From Durusdinium trenchii (Eukaryota; Sar; Dinophyceae; Suessiales; Symbiodiniaceae), in contig CAXAMN010027506.1 of NCBI GenBank assembly GCA_963970005.1, positions 1 to 64,000 of the forward strand: 64,000 nt of DNA. Reading direction: 5' to 3'. Below the pieces are notes generated by a model. The model was given only the letters and a program-made list of their open reading frames with translations. It was not told the DNA's origin and did not search any database. Positions 29,450 through 42,300 of this stretch are shown here, in pieces. A program made the position numbers and the translations under genes. Numbering within the stretch: position 1 is the stretch's first letter; each line of letters begins with the position of its first letter.

Positions 29450-29505
29450 GCATCCCGTCCTCATCGCCATCTCCGTCCCCGGCCGCGAAAATCAGCTCGT
29501 GCAAC
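29450..29505 (-). CDS. Predicted internal exon, unknown
   Basis: Minus strand, opening at TCCCAG|G. It reads LHELIFAAGDGDGDEDGMQD. It resembles the acidic exon at 28,997-29,086 in style and may belong to the same gene. The donor is uncertain. Confidence 0.4.
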
Positions 29506-29694
29506 CTGGGAACCAGCTGGGGCAATTTGCAAGTATGATGATTATGATATATGATCCATAATGATATTCATGAAACCCTCAATGATGAAACCACGATGAA
29601 ATATGATTAAATCTCAGAAAATTCCTATGAATTCCCATCAGCTAAGGATCCATCTCCACCGTTTTGAGGCTCAAAATCCATCACTCCTGGCTCC

Positions 29695-29880
29695 TCTCCC
29701 CCAAAGCTCTCCGCCTGGCGAGGTTCGCCTGCAACTCGCCGGACATCTTGGCACAGCGGAAGGTGGAGACCCGGTGCTCCGACTGGAAGCCCAGCACCTC
29801 AGACCCAGCGGAGCCGGAGGCGAGCGGCGAGAGGATCAGGTGGTCCAGTTGGTCGCAGTTGGTCCCAGCATCCCTGGTGG
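29695..29880 (-). CDS. Predicted exon downstream of CFAP44
   Basis: Minus strand, after CACCAG|G. It reads DQLDHLILSPLASGSAGSEV, then FRCAKMSGELQANLARRRAL. It does not join in phase to the exon ending at 29,999. It is therefore more likely part of the next gene than of CFAP44, but an unseen exon could link them. Confidence 0.4.
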
Positions 29881-29992
29881 ATAGATGGGTTTCATATGGT
29901 TGCATAGAGGTTTCATGCATCCCCATTTCACAGAGCCACAATCACCCGGGATGTTCATGCGAACTTATCTTCGTGCCATGTGTGACTGCCCG

Positions 29993-30061
29993 TCACGCCT
30001 CGATGCGCTCGAAGTCCACGTGCTTCAGGTAGTAGTCTTTGAGCTTTTGAAGGCCACGCTC
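29993..30061 (-). CDS. CFAP44: CFAP44 C-terminal coiled-coil exon, possible last exon
   Basis: After GTCGCAG|GAG the frame reads ERGLQKLKDYYLKHVDFERI, then EA and TGA. ATCGAG|GCGTGA just before the stop is also a legal GC donor. The sequence thus allows either the end of the protein or splicing to another exon. Confidence 0.6.
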   Translation of the reverse strand, partial: ERGLQKLKDYYLKHVDFERIEA

Positions 30062-33000
30062 CTGCGACGGTAGCGGTCGGTCATTCGATGGACGTGCACG
30101 TGCACCCTGGCCCCTGCGAACCGGCCTGGCCTGTTGACGAATTGTTTCGGTATAGTGGATTGAGAGTTTTCGGGTGGTGCCATATCCCCAAGTTGGGTGG
30201 TTTAGATGGACCCCATCTAAAACTTAGGGTGCCAGTGCCATGTACAGTATATCCTGAAACCACTGTATAATAGTATCTGCTTCTTGGGCTCTTTGGCCTA
30301 ATCGTCCATCATGGAAGGCAAATGTTACGACAACGTCTGACTCTCCACCTTCCCTTGCCAAGTCGCATGAAATTCCACCGACCATGCAAGCTCGAAGCGA
30401 ACCTGGTAGAGGTGAGCAGCTCGACGCAGCTTCCCGGCCCGAAAATATGGATCGAGGATCGTGAGTGATTGAAAGGATATTGATGGATGTTGAAACTAAT
30501 GCCGTACTACTAGGAGCAAGGACGCTACTAGGGTCTCCCACCAGCTTGAAAGGCCCCACACAGCTGCGGCCGGACAGCTGGTGAAGAAGTGGCTGGCTGT
30601 TTGCCAGGTCAAATGTGAGTTGCACAATCCATCCCGCGGGTGATGGATTTAGCTGGTTCCACCCCCCAAACCGATCCAGTTCCTGCCTGCTCAATCTGAT
30701 TCTCCATATCTTCTTTCAAATGATTGATGTACCTGGAACGCTTCCACCATCTTCCAGCTCTTCTTTGGATTCTGCCAGCTTCAGAGCCAAGGTTTGAAAC
30801 AAGGATCATACTATACTCCCAAGATCTGTAGCAGGCGTCCTGGTGATGGACCATGAGAACCATGCATAAAGCATGATAAAGCCCCCAAACACCCGGCGAT
30901 GACCCACCAGCTCATCCTTGTCTTCAGCTCCAGTCGCTTCGCACGCCTCCCATGTTCGCCCCGTGTCTCTGAGTTCGGTCGCTCCGGTCGCGCCGTTGTT
31001 CGCTCGGCGGAGGCACTCTTGGTCCACCACCATGTCGGCCTCCGAGAGCTGGGCCTCGTAGAGCTGCCCATTCTTGGCCTCAGACATGCTGGCTCAGTGG
31101 GTGGTGCCAAGGGTGCCTTGGCTGGAAAAGAACCCTTGGAAGAAAGAATGGAAGTGGAAACACCCCCTGTTCCTGGCAGATTTCCATGGTCCTTTTCCGG
31201 GGGCCATGCCATCCACGTAATTGTTCCAGAAAGGCAGGATCTCCTAACGGATCTAAACGGTGGGAGCTGAGATGCTTCTACTTTCGGATTCCCTGCGATC
31301 TCACGTCTACGTGCGCGCGTGACGAAACGAGTGCCGCGTGCCGCGGTGCCGCGGTGAGTCTGGTGCAGCTGGGTCACCTGGAGTTCCACCAGCTCGTTCC
31401 GGATCTCGTTGATGCGTTCGCGGACGCCTGGGAGATGCGAAACGGCTTCGCCACGGCCGCACGTGGAAAGCGACGCCTGGAGTCGGTGAGAGATGCCTCC
31501 GTCCGATCCTTTAGGCTAAAGAGTTCCTCGAGCGGACCGAAGCGAAACGGCTCTGATTTCCCCCAAGTTAGAAAACCAGACACCTTTCGCTCTCGAAATA
31601 TCGATCAAAGGCTCGCACTGATCCTTGCGGCTTACAGCCAGTGATTGTCTGAGGCTTACAGGTCAGGATGGTCAGGTGTAGGTTCTCAAGAACCCAACTT
31701 CTTCAGTTCAACCATTCAACCTCTGGTCTTCGGAAGAAATCCGAATGCAAAGGCAGGGTCATTGGAGGTGTTGATGTGTTTTGGAGGTTGGAGTTCTGAG
31801 GTTGCTGGGGTTCCCGGGCGGAGCTTCTTCAGCTCCGCGGCTGCCTTCGCACTGTCCTCCTCGGCCTTGAGCTTGGCGTCCTCGTCGGCCAAACGAAGAG
31901 CGTTGCCAAACAGATCCGAAGAGCGCCTTTCCAACGGTGGGAGACACGTGATCCGGTAAGGATGGACCCAATCCTGATTCTGGGGAGAGGATCACCGGCG
32001 AGTTTGAGATGGACCCCCGGCTTGGACCCACAAGTCGAGTCATGACCTACGATGTCCTTGTATTGTCATTCGTTCCAAACTCGGAAACTGATAGGTCATT
32101 CCCGTGCATCACAACATCTTACCTGATGCTGAAGGATGGATGATCCACCAAAGGCAAACCACGTGGAATTGTTGGGCCACGGCAGGCGAACATGGCAAAC
32201 AACGACCAGTGGTCGAACCACCGATCTGAGCTTTGCCTGGGACTTGTTTCAATTGCACAAAGATGGCACAAGTGTAGCAGTCAAAGCGTTGGCATCTCTC
32301 AAAAGGACTTAGCAGTCATTTGCTGTCTCAGCAGGAACTCCTGAATGGAATACTGGTCAGCATCAACGATGTCCGGATTGATGGCCAAGACACCTGCAGG
32401 CGCCACAGGAACAAAAAAGAGCCCTGAGCCCCCTGACGAGCCCCTGACGTTTTGAGATCAATTCTAGAGCCCAGGTTTGAAGTTGTTTCCGGCGTCATGA
32501 TGTTGAAGTCAGGTGTGGAAGTCCAGGTGGTGTGTCAAGTCCTTAGTTCGTGCGTGGGTGTGCCTTTAAACAATTGAATCTTGAACCCTCTGCGATTGAA
32601 CCAGTGTAGGCCTACTCTCAAATCTTGTCTGGTGGTGCTCAGGAACCTCTACAAAGCGATCCAGTTTTGCCGGAAACGCTTCACTTCACCAGTGAACCTT
32701 CACCCGGCCAAAACCCTCTTTCATCCCCTACTAGCGCAGAACGTCACCCGGCCGCATGTAAACGCAGCATTAGTCAAAAGTCACCCGGCTTGCGAAAAGT
32801 CACCCGTTGTATGTTAAAACACAATGTAAACGCTCTACGGAAGTATATTTGTCAAAACTGCTATACATCAAGAATTCACTACCCCTGTGCAGGAAAGAAC
32901 TAGATTTATGTCGAAGTTTGCAGCGTTTTGGTGACCAAACCCCAATCAGAACGCAAGGTTAGGACTATCGTGAAGATTAGCCCCCTAAACATAGATTGCC

Positions 33001-36000
33001 TGCACCCAAACCGCATGTAGACGCAGCATCCAAACAATGTTGTTGACCCTACACTCTTCCAGTTATATATATATATTGCCATATATTGCCATCTTGCGTC
33101 TAACCCCATTGTAAACGCAGCATCCAGACGACTTTCTACAAGACCAAACGACTTAACACAAGTGCTAGTAGACTCAACCTCACGGTCATCTGTGACCACA
33201 GGTGTTTTTTTCAGCACCAGGCGACCTCTTCCACCTTCTCGTGAAAACCAAATGTGACATGTGACATGTGACACTTCTTTGGTCCGACCGGCAGCACTGA
33301 GAAAGCGTTATATCATATCATCTTATATCATCTTATATCTGCCTTCAAACATAGGTATCACATACCTATTGGCACTGCCTATTGGCACTGGTATATCTAC
33401 TAATTATTCAGAAATAGGTACAGTGCCACATGGTACTTGGCTCCAATTCCACTGGGAAACCAGTCCCTGGCACTCGCCCGGCCTGGCGCCTCTTTGGGCG
33501 GCAAACTCCAGCCTGACCGGGCCACTCTGGAAGAGCCGAGGGCCGAGCCGAGCCAGTGAGGGGATGAAAGGACTAGTGACTCTATGAAGAGGTCCTTAGA
33601 TGGTCCAGGGAATCTGCTGAAAGTGCGTGGCTGACAGGTCTTTATGGGTTTCTAAGTTTCTGTCATTTTACTTGACAGATATTGTTTGAATAAACATGGA
33701 AACTCATGCACATCTACATCTTGAGCTCGTTTTCCCCCTGCCCACCTCCGCGAAAGTGTGGTGAGTGTTGATTACTTATTACGAGTGGGAATCCCGGTCC
33801 GTCCGTCCGGGTTCTCAACAGGATGAAGAAGGAAAGCTCCCGTGGAACGTTTTGCATGTGACAAGCTCACCCTGCAGCTGCACGAGGCGTGCCATACGAT
33901 CAGCTCGTCTCAAAGCTCGATTCTTGTTTGAACCGCGGATCCAATAACATGATCCGGATTGACTAAATGACATCCTCAAAGCGATATAGTGGTCCCAAAT
34001 AGATAGAAACGGTGTCCAATACATGTTGAGTGGGGATCTGCTTTTCTATCTGTTTGGGGAGTCTATATAATGGTAATGCGGGCATTCAGGTCGTGGAGTG
34101 TGAATGTAGGCATCAAAAAGAAGACCTCACATCTTTGTTAGCCAACACCACAAAATCTTTCGTGGCATCTTCTGTGGCTAATGAATTGATGTCCCGATGA
34201 TTAGCAAGGGCCAATCCCCTTATACCGTATACCCGCTAACCAATTCAATGGCGGTGTCAACAACGTGTCGACCGATGATCACAAGCTCGTTTTAAATCTA
34301 TCATCCTGGAGCTCTTGGTATCTGTCTGCTTGTTGTGCTTTCCTAGATAAGCACTGTATAGCACTGTCGAGTAGACGCTCTCAGTAGACGCTCTTCGCTG
34401 TGCAATTTCACCGTGCCTTCCATAGACATGTCAGGCATCTCAGGGATAGCTCCCTCCAGCTCCAGGGCCGCATCGGCCATGTTGATCTGCACCACAGTAA
34501 CTTTTTACAATCCACATGGCTAACAAATCAATGCAACATCATGCAGCATGCAACTCGAACTGGTCAGAGTGTCCAAATCAACCTTTTTGTTCGCCGCAGA
34601 ACGTGAAAAAAAGAAACAGTACAGTAGCAGCCGCAACATCACACAGCATCAGCACGGCAATGAACAAGTCCTAGTCCTAGTCGGTCGCACGAAGTGACAG
34701 CTTTCGAATCCCAAAGCATTCGATCCCAAAGCTTTTCGAATTTCCATCGCCCTCCCAGTTCGAGTTCATCCTCGGGTGACCGCTCCTCCTTCCCTGAGCT
34801 CTTCAGCTCCGCCAACTCCAAGAGGCCATCGGAGACCAGGAAGGTCACCAAGGAGCCGTCCCCCGCCGCCGCACACAGCCTGTGCGCTTGACAAGACTGG
34901 CCGGCAGTTGACAGTATATTGAATGTGTATATACTTAATAGTTCTGCAAGTCATCCTTGCCAAAAAAACGTGTGATATAGTTTTCGGATGTTTTCGGAAT
35001 CCAAGTGAATCCACTCTGACCGTCTTCAACTGGAGCTGAACTCCACTTGGAGCACCGGCATGGACTCGTCTTCCAGCATGGACACAGAGTTCACCTTAGC
35101 GACGATGCGACATGCTTCACTGCCCGGTCTCCGGGACGACGCCTCCCTCGGCGTGACAACGTGCGCGGAGACGGGTCGGAGAGGTCGCCCGAGCCGTGCT
35201 CGGGCCCCGCACCGCCCCGCTGAGGCCATCGGAGACGTGTACCGAGGCGAAGATGCCACCATGCAAGCGAGGGATGAGCCAGATTCGCCTGAGCCCGAAC
35301 GGCGAGGTCGAGGGGGGCTGCGGTCGGCGAGGGCAATTACTGAGTGGAATGTATGGAATGTCCGGGTAGGTAAGGGATCGCTTTTGGCCACTTTTTGATG
35401 GCAAAAAAACAATAGATCTTAACATTCAACAACACCAATATATACTATATACAAAGTTGGCAAAATGTGGGACGCAAGATACAAGTATCGCTTTTGCCAT
35501 GAACACAGCCCGCAAAAAGTCTCTCCTCATGTTTGGTAAATGATTATAAATTATAAAGGCTTGAACTTGAACCATATAGTTAATATGGCTATAGTAGGGT
35601 CAAAACCTGGGGATGTTGGTTGACCACCGAAAATGAAGAGAACAAAATTGAATAGACAGGGGAGGTCAACTTATCGTTGTCAACCGGGTGACCCACGTGC
35701 CAGCTCCCTGCACCACCTGCACCTGCACGCCACCGTCTACACCCCCGAAGGCCACGTGGCCCGTCGGCAAAGCCCACGATGATCCAGTTTCGGGCAGGTG
35801 AGAGGGACAAATGTGTCACCTGCCCGACGGAGCCACGGTTGGGTGCCATTGGAGGTTGTGGCTGTCATCTGTGGGGATTCTCCGAAATTGCCAGAACTTC
35901 GAGATCCTTCAAGTCGTACAGCATTCTGAACTGGTCACTGGTCTTACTTCTGATCTATAAAAGGCTGATATTCATTTATTATTCAGTTATTAATTATTCA

Positions 36001-36336
36001 ATAAAGAGGTCTGCACTCTGGGGAAATCTGACCCACACCGCCTGCACGTTCGGCGGCAACTTTGTGCGGAGAATGCAAGAGACTGTTTGCGGAGTGCACT
36101 CCGCAAGGGGCACCTGCAGCTCCAAAAGCACTGGACAATGATCGATGTCTTGGTAGAAGCATAGGCTTGTGGAGTGCTGAGCATGTGTCCTTAGTTTAGA
36201 CAGACAGACAGACAGACAGACAGACACAGACAGACACAGACAGACACAGACAGACACAGACANNNNNNNNNNACAGACAGACACAGACAGACACAGACAG
36301 ACACAGACAGACACAGACAGACACACACAGACACAC

Positions 36337-36379
<43 letters not shown>

Positions 36380-39300
36380 CCCAGCCAGCCAGCCAGCCAG
36401 GCAGGCAAGCAGGCAGGCAGGCAGGCAGGCAAACAGACCGACAGACCGACAGACCGACAGAAGGACGGACGGACGGGCGGCGGACAGACAGACAGACACA
36501 GACAGAGACAGACAAACAACACAAACACAGACAGAGGGAAGAAGTGAGAGAGAGAGAGAGAGTGAGAGAGAGAGAGAGAGTGAGTGAGTGAGTGAGTGAG
36601 TGAGTGAGTGAGTGAGTGAGAGAGAGAGAGAGATATAAAAGCGTGGTTTGTCCAAATGAGTTGAAGTTATGAGTATCCAACCGTAGCAAAAATGCGGAAA
36701 GTGCCGCTGCCCTCCCTGCCTGATTGACCCTGGTCTCCTGTGCGCAAGTGTTTTGGAGGCTTCCCGGAAGCTGCAAGTTCTGCCATTCAAGGCATTGTCT
36801 TTCAGCCAGGAAGCATTGGAGCGTCAGCTGATTACAAAGGGTAGAGACTCTAGACTCAAGACAAAACTTCCCTTCCTCCCACATGGCCATCTCTGGCAGT
36901 CAAGGGATGAATGGCATGAACGACAACAGCTCCTCCACTCCAAGCAAAGAGCCCTCCCATAGACCACCAGAGTATCGTCCGGTGCCGGTGAAAACCACCT
37001 TTCGTTCACTGTCTTCACCTTGGAGATCCAGGATCACAATGACGAGTCCAAAACCATCTGAGGATTCAATCCATTACAGGCATTGCAGCATCGTATCATA
37101 TTGCATTCCCTTCGCTAATCAGCACAGAAGCTCCGTAATTACAGTGTTCATCGCAAGTCTGTCATAGGGGATCTGTCATCCAGGCTGGTCCAGGGTATGT
37201 CTTCGGACTTTCGGAGGACTCCATGGGGCGAGCGTCGCGTCACATCGGAACGTCGCGCGGAACGTCGCTGGTGCTTGCTCAAGCTCCCCGACTATCAGAC
37301 GGGATCAAGATGGCGCGAGACACCGAAGTGACAATCACCTGCCACAGCCCACCGGCAGGTCGGTCATGACGGTCGGAGGAACCTCCGTCTGCTTGGCAAA
37401 GCCCAGAAGCCCGGTGTTTCGGATGTTTGGGGTGATCTTTTGGACCATTTTGGGGTTCGAAGGACAGCCGTTTCTGCGCCGGTTTCTGCGGTTTCGGCCC
37501 AAATGGACCCCGTCTCGACCTGCGACCTAGCCATGATCGGATGGAAAAATGGACAGGGCCTCAACATGATGTTCTCCGTCCTCATCCTCATCCTTAGGCT
37601 TTTCCTCCTGCGAACAAAGAAAGGCAAAAACCATATAGATATGACCTGCTCGACTCCGAGCATAACTGCATTATGCCCGGGTCTAAAGTTTGCTGTTTGC
37701 ATGGGCAAACATGGCGCAACACACAAAATCTTTGGACCCAGAAGAGCAACATCAAATGCGGAAGGGCTCCGATGAAACAGCTCCATCTCTTTCCACAGCT
37801 ACAAGGTCTCAGCTCGTGCCATGCGAACAAAATCAAACTCAAAGAAAGGAAGCAAGGAAAAAAAACAAGAACTAATGTGAACAAAACAATATGGTGACTT
37901 GATGCGACTTGCATGTTTATTCTTGTTGGGCGTATTTTCCTTTTGTCTTCAGCTCGATTGGGCACAAATGCAGTACACCATCACAGGAGTCACGGGAGTC
38001 GCGACTCCTGTGACAAAATATTCTATCGGTTGCCATCAATCAATATGTAGAACACTTCAATATACTCATCTAATTACTAATTACAAAATAGTTATATAAA
38101 TGAAAATAGAAAACTAGATATTATACATCTGCATCCATTCACCAAAAATATCCTGATACTATTCTGCATTGTGCGCCTAATCTGATATCTGTGAAACTTC
38201 AACAGCTTCCTGCATGGTTTGCAGGACGACAATGGCACTTCGCAAATGTTGAAGAACTCGAGAAAGTCCGCCAGACGATGACCACAACCATACATTCATT
38301 GGCAACATATTGCATCAGCACATTTATGCATAATATGTCTATTGTGCGGCTGCAGGTCATCAGGATTTGGTGGATGTGTTTTCGTGTTCCATGTCCCTCT
38401 CATTGTTGTTCTTTTGGTGAGTGTGTTATCACGTTTGTAGCAAAGACATGCATTTTTAGATCCCACTGCCACTTACTGACTATGTTTCACTTTCGCTAAT
38501 CTTGACCCTACGACTAGCTCATAATATACTGCTGTATATACAAGCAGTCAAACGTCAAAAACTTGCTCAAAGCTAGCTGAAGAGATTCTGCACAAAGACA
38601 AATGTCATCGAATTGGTACAGTTTAGCTCCGGGTGACGCGGTCAAAGCGATTGACTGTGAATCCAGCCATGGTCCTTCTTCTTCTTTTTCTTTTTCTTTC
38701 CTTCTTCCTCGTCTCCCTCTGTCTGGCAAGATGCTTAGAGCTGATTTTGGTCGAAAACAGGATTGCAAGGATCGAAACATATGTGCGAACACACCAACCC
38801 TGCCAAGGTATGACGCTGTTGCATGACTTGCTTACCCGAGACGAAATGACCTACAGTAGAAAATGTATTGGCCTTGCCCTTGCCCACCAAATAGAGCTCT
38901 TGAAATGGTAGGCATGATATCTACAAAGTTGCCCACCAAATTCTCAAGATCGCCCAAAATGTTACTCCTCATAAGATATAGTCCTCAAGGAAATTGAATT
39001 CCAAGAAGCTCATGCCATGGTGATTTCTCCGGAACAAATCCTGGCGATGTCTCCTGTGTGTCCCGAAAAAATGCTCGTCTGATCCGCCCAAAACCTCGCT
39101 GGACACCCCGAGTCCCGAACCGTTGCGTCGGTGAGCGCGGCCTCCGCTGCTGAGACCGGTGACATCGGTGAGGTGGGTGACCGGGGAGAGTCCTGGGCGG
39201 TTCGGTTCGGTCCTTGCCGTCTGTACACCACGCAGGCCCGAAGATGTCGACGAAAACACCATTCGACTCACACCCCTGCAGGCCTGAAGATCCAAATGGG

Positions 39301-42300
39301 AGGTGTTATTATGGTGTTGTTCATCAAGAGTCTACGTGACTGAGTAGATGGAGAGTAGAGTATATAGCACAATCCCCAAGGTCGGTGGTTATGCAAAGCC
39401 CCATCTAAAAGACATGTAGGGCCAATGAACGGGGTTGCGCCATCTACTCTGAAACTGCTGTAAGTCTCATGCGCTGCATGCAAAACAGCGCGATGTCCTC
39501 GCCCTCCTTGGCTTCAGCATCCTCCCCCTCTGCGCCGTCTTCCTCGTCCTCCTCCTCCTCTTCGTCTGACCTGAAGCTGACACGGATACGGCCAAAACAG
39601 GGCTACTCAATGCCGATATGCCGAAAGACGGACAGAACATGACCAGCCCTTTGTGGATGGCCACCAAGCTCCCTGGCTCTTCAATTTCCGGCACGTCTGG
39701 CATCACTGCAGTGTAGTTCACCTCGATTTCGTACCTGGCAGCTTTTCATGTCTGACATGCAAAAAGCGTCAAACTCAGGCATAGGTTAGAGAGAGTACAG
39801 GGACTGAATGAACTGGCACGTGCTGTCATCATGGAAATCAAGTTTGTCAAACATGCAATGTAACTCCATGTCTGCCATGACAGTGTCAGGCGAGTCAATG
39901 GCCTGCCATGTCGCTTTTTGGGGCACGTTTCGCCATTGTTCACTGATTCAATATCTGGACTGCTTAGGGCCAGCAGTGATCCTCACGAAAGCGAAAAATT
40001 CTCTCCGATACATCCGGAGGAGACGGACGGGACACCTGTTTGGACTCCCAAGCACACGGGCAACTCAGGCCATCGCCATCTCCCAAGCTCAAGAGCACCT
40101 TTCCTGCAGCCGGGCAGTCTTCAACGTTCTCCGTTCTCCGTCCGGCGTCTCCGCTCGAAGCGCGCCTGTGGTGTCGTCCCACGCGAAGTAGTTCACTTGC
40201 ACGGGGATTCTCACAAACCCAATAGGAATCGCCTTGGAGCCGCAGAGTCCGGAGTCAGTCGCACTCTTCGAGTCCGGAGTGCTTCGGAGTCGGTGGTTCG
40301 GTGCCCCCAAAAAAAACGGTCACACGCCGGCGGACATCAACAACCAGAGACAGAAGTGAAGCTGACAATGGATTGTAGCAAAAATATGAACAGAGTGTAT
40401 AGGCTTTCAAATGTCGCTTGTTTTGGCAAATTATCCTGTTCAATTGTTGTTCCGCGGCTGTGGAGATAAAGATGAGCTCGCCTTACATCTGATGTTATAT
40501 TGATCGGATATTATGCGGAAAAGTTTGGAAGGTGTTTGCAACATCTGGACCTGACTTAGGCAGCAGCCAGCGCATCTGCAGGCCAAGCTCCAGACGTGCT
40601 CTGAGAGCAGTTGCACGTGGAAGAAAAAGATTGTGTTGTCCTGTTCAGTCTGTGTTTCAGTCGGGGAAGCTGGGGGCTGCAACTCGTTAACCCTGTCGTA
40701 CTCCCCCTTTGATTGCAAGTTGATACAGTTGCATCAGCCTGCCACGCCAAGGACACCCGAGAGGGCACCAACTCTTCTGACTTTGAAAAGACCCCGCAAA
40801 AGCAGCTTGGAAGCCATCATATGCTGTTAGAACATTGCTAGAACGTATCGTGCAGAACGAGCAAGCATCTCTTGCCTGGTGCAAGCAGCTTGGCAAGCTT
40901 GCAAGTCTCCAAACATGCAAAAAGAACGGCTTTGATGGGTCTCCATCTGCACCGAGGTAGTGGGGGGTCATAAGGGTTAAAGACACACAACGAAATGAAC
41001 GTGCATGAGTGACCGTGCGATGCGAATCAAGAGCAACAGACTCCATGAATGTGGCAGCAATGACACGAAGAAAGTGCGACGAAGAAGCACCTAACGACAC
41101 GGGTATGGATCCAATGGACTTTTGCACAGAATTTGTCGTGAAGGGTGGTGTTTGTCGTGATATGCCACCTGAGATTTCCTTGTGGCCAACAAGCTGGGAA
41201 CTCTCCTCACCCAGCGTGGCCAGCAGATTGAATTCATCAGGGCTATACCTTCGAATTCTGCGGCTGAACGTGTCGACCGAGCTCGCTGGGAGTGTCACAG
41301 AACAATCAAAGATGATGACCCTAACTAAGGCTAACAATGTCTAATATCTATCCTTAGTAAAACAATGGCTTCTTAAATGCCATTAAAGCAATGGTGGTTG
41401 GAATCCCAACGATCACAATCTGCAAGATTCCATGCCATGTCTGGGGCCACCGATTCACGAACTCCCGAGAATTTACGAGTCGCAGTGTTTCGCCAAGCAC
41501 AGCTGAGGAACGATGTTCATTCCAGGTTCTCCGCTTATGGTTGCAGCGATGCTACATGGGAATTTGATTGGTTTTCTGGCCTCTACTCAGTCCAAAACCA
41601 TCCAGGTACCCTCGTTTGGGGTGCACCTCCACGGTAAGAAACGATGTTCAGGTGACAATTCGCATACGAATCACCTACGAACGGTCTCACGTCTCACGTC
41701 TCTCGGTCCAAATCACGTCACTGGCTAGCCCTTGCACGACATGGTCCATGTAGTGCTAGCCCATAACAGCACAAATGGGTCAAATGGGTACCAATATGCA
41801 ACAAACAGGAACGTCTTGATCGCTCTCTTTCCACAGAAGGTATATAGGCCTCTAATTAAGTGATCCTGCTCCCATAAGCCCTCACAACACCTGGATCCAG
41901 TGTTCCATGTCATGCAAACAAAGACTAGAAAAGTCATTGTCTTGCAGGGCGTCGTGTCGTGGTGTCTCTATTCTACTTCATTCCTTGCGCTGAATGGTCC
42001 AAGACAATCACCCAACTTTGGCCAATCACGCAACCCTGGATTTCCGCCCGAGTGGCTTCAGCTGCTTCACCATGCAGTTGTGCGGTTTCAAAGCCTTGGT
42101 GCAAGGCCTTTCACACCCGGGAACCTTCCAAGACCGACCTGACTGGAAAACAAATTTCCTCTACAACCCGCCGTGGTTTCCAGGTTCCAATGTCAATTTT
42201 CCAGGGTGTACATTATGGGATACTTATGAGATGCCATCCGTCTCTGCCGGTGTCTGCCGTTTTTGTTTGTTTGATCCAACTTCGTCGACCCCATTCGGGC

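Noticed and set aside
35994..36890. 298-codon minus-strand ORF
   Set aside because: It reads through the CAGACA microsatellite and 10 N; the content is low-complexity Ser/Val/Cys/Leu.
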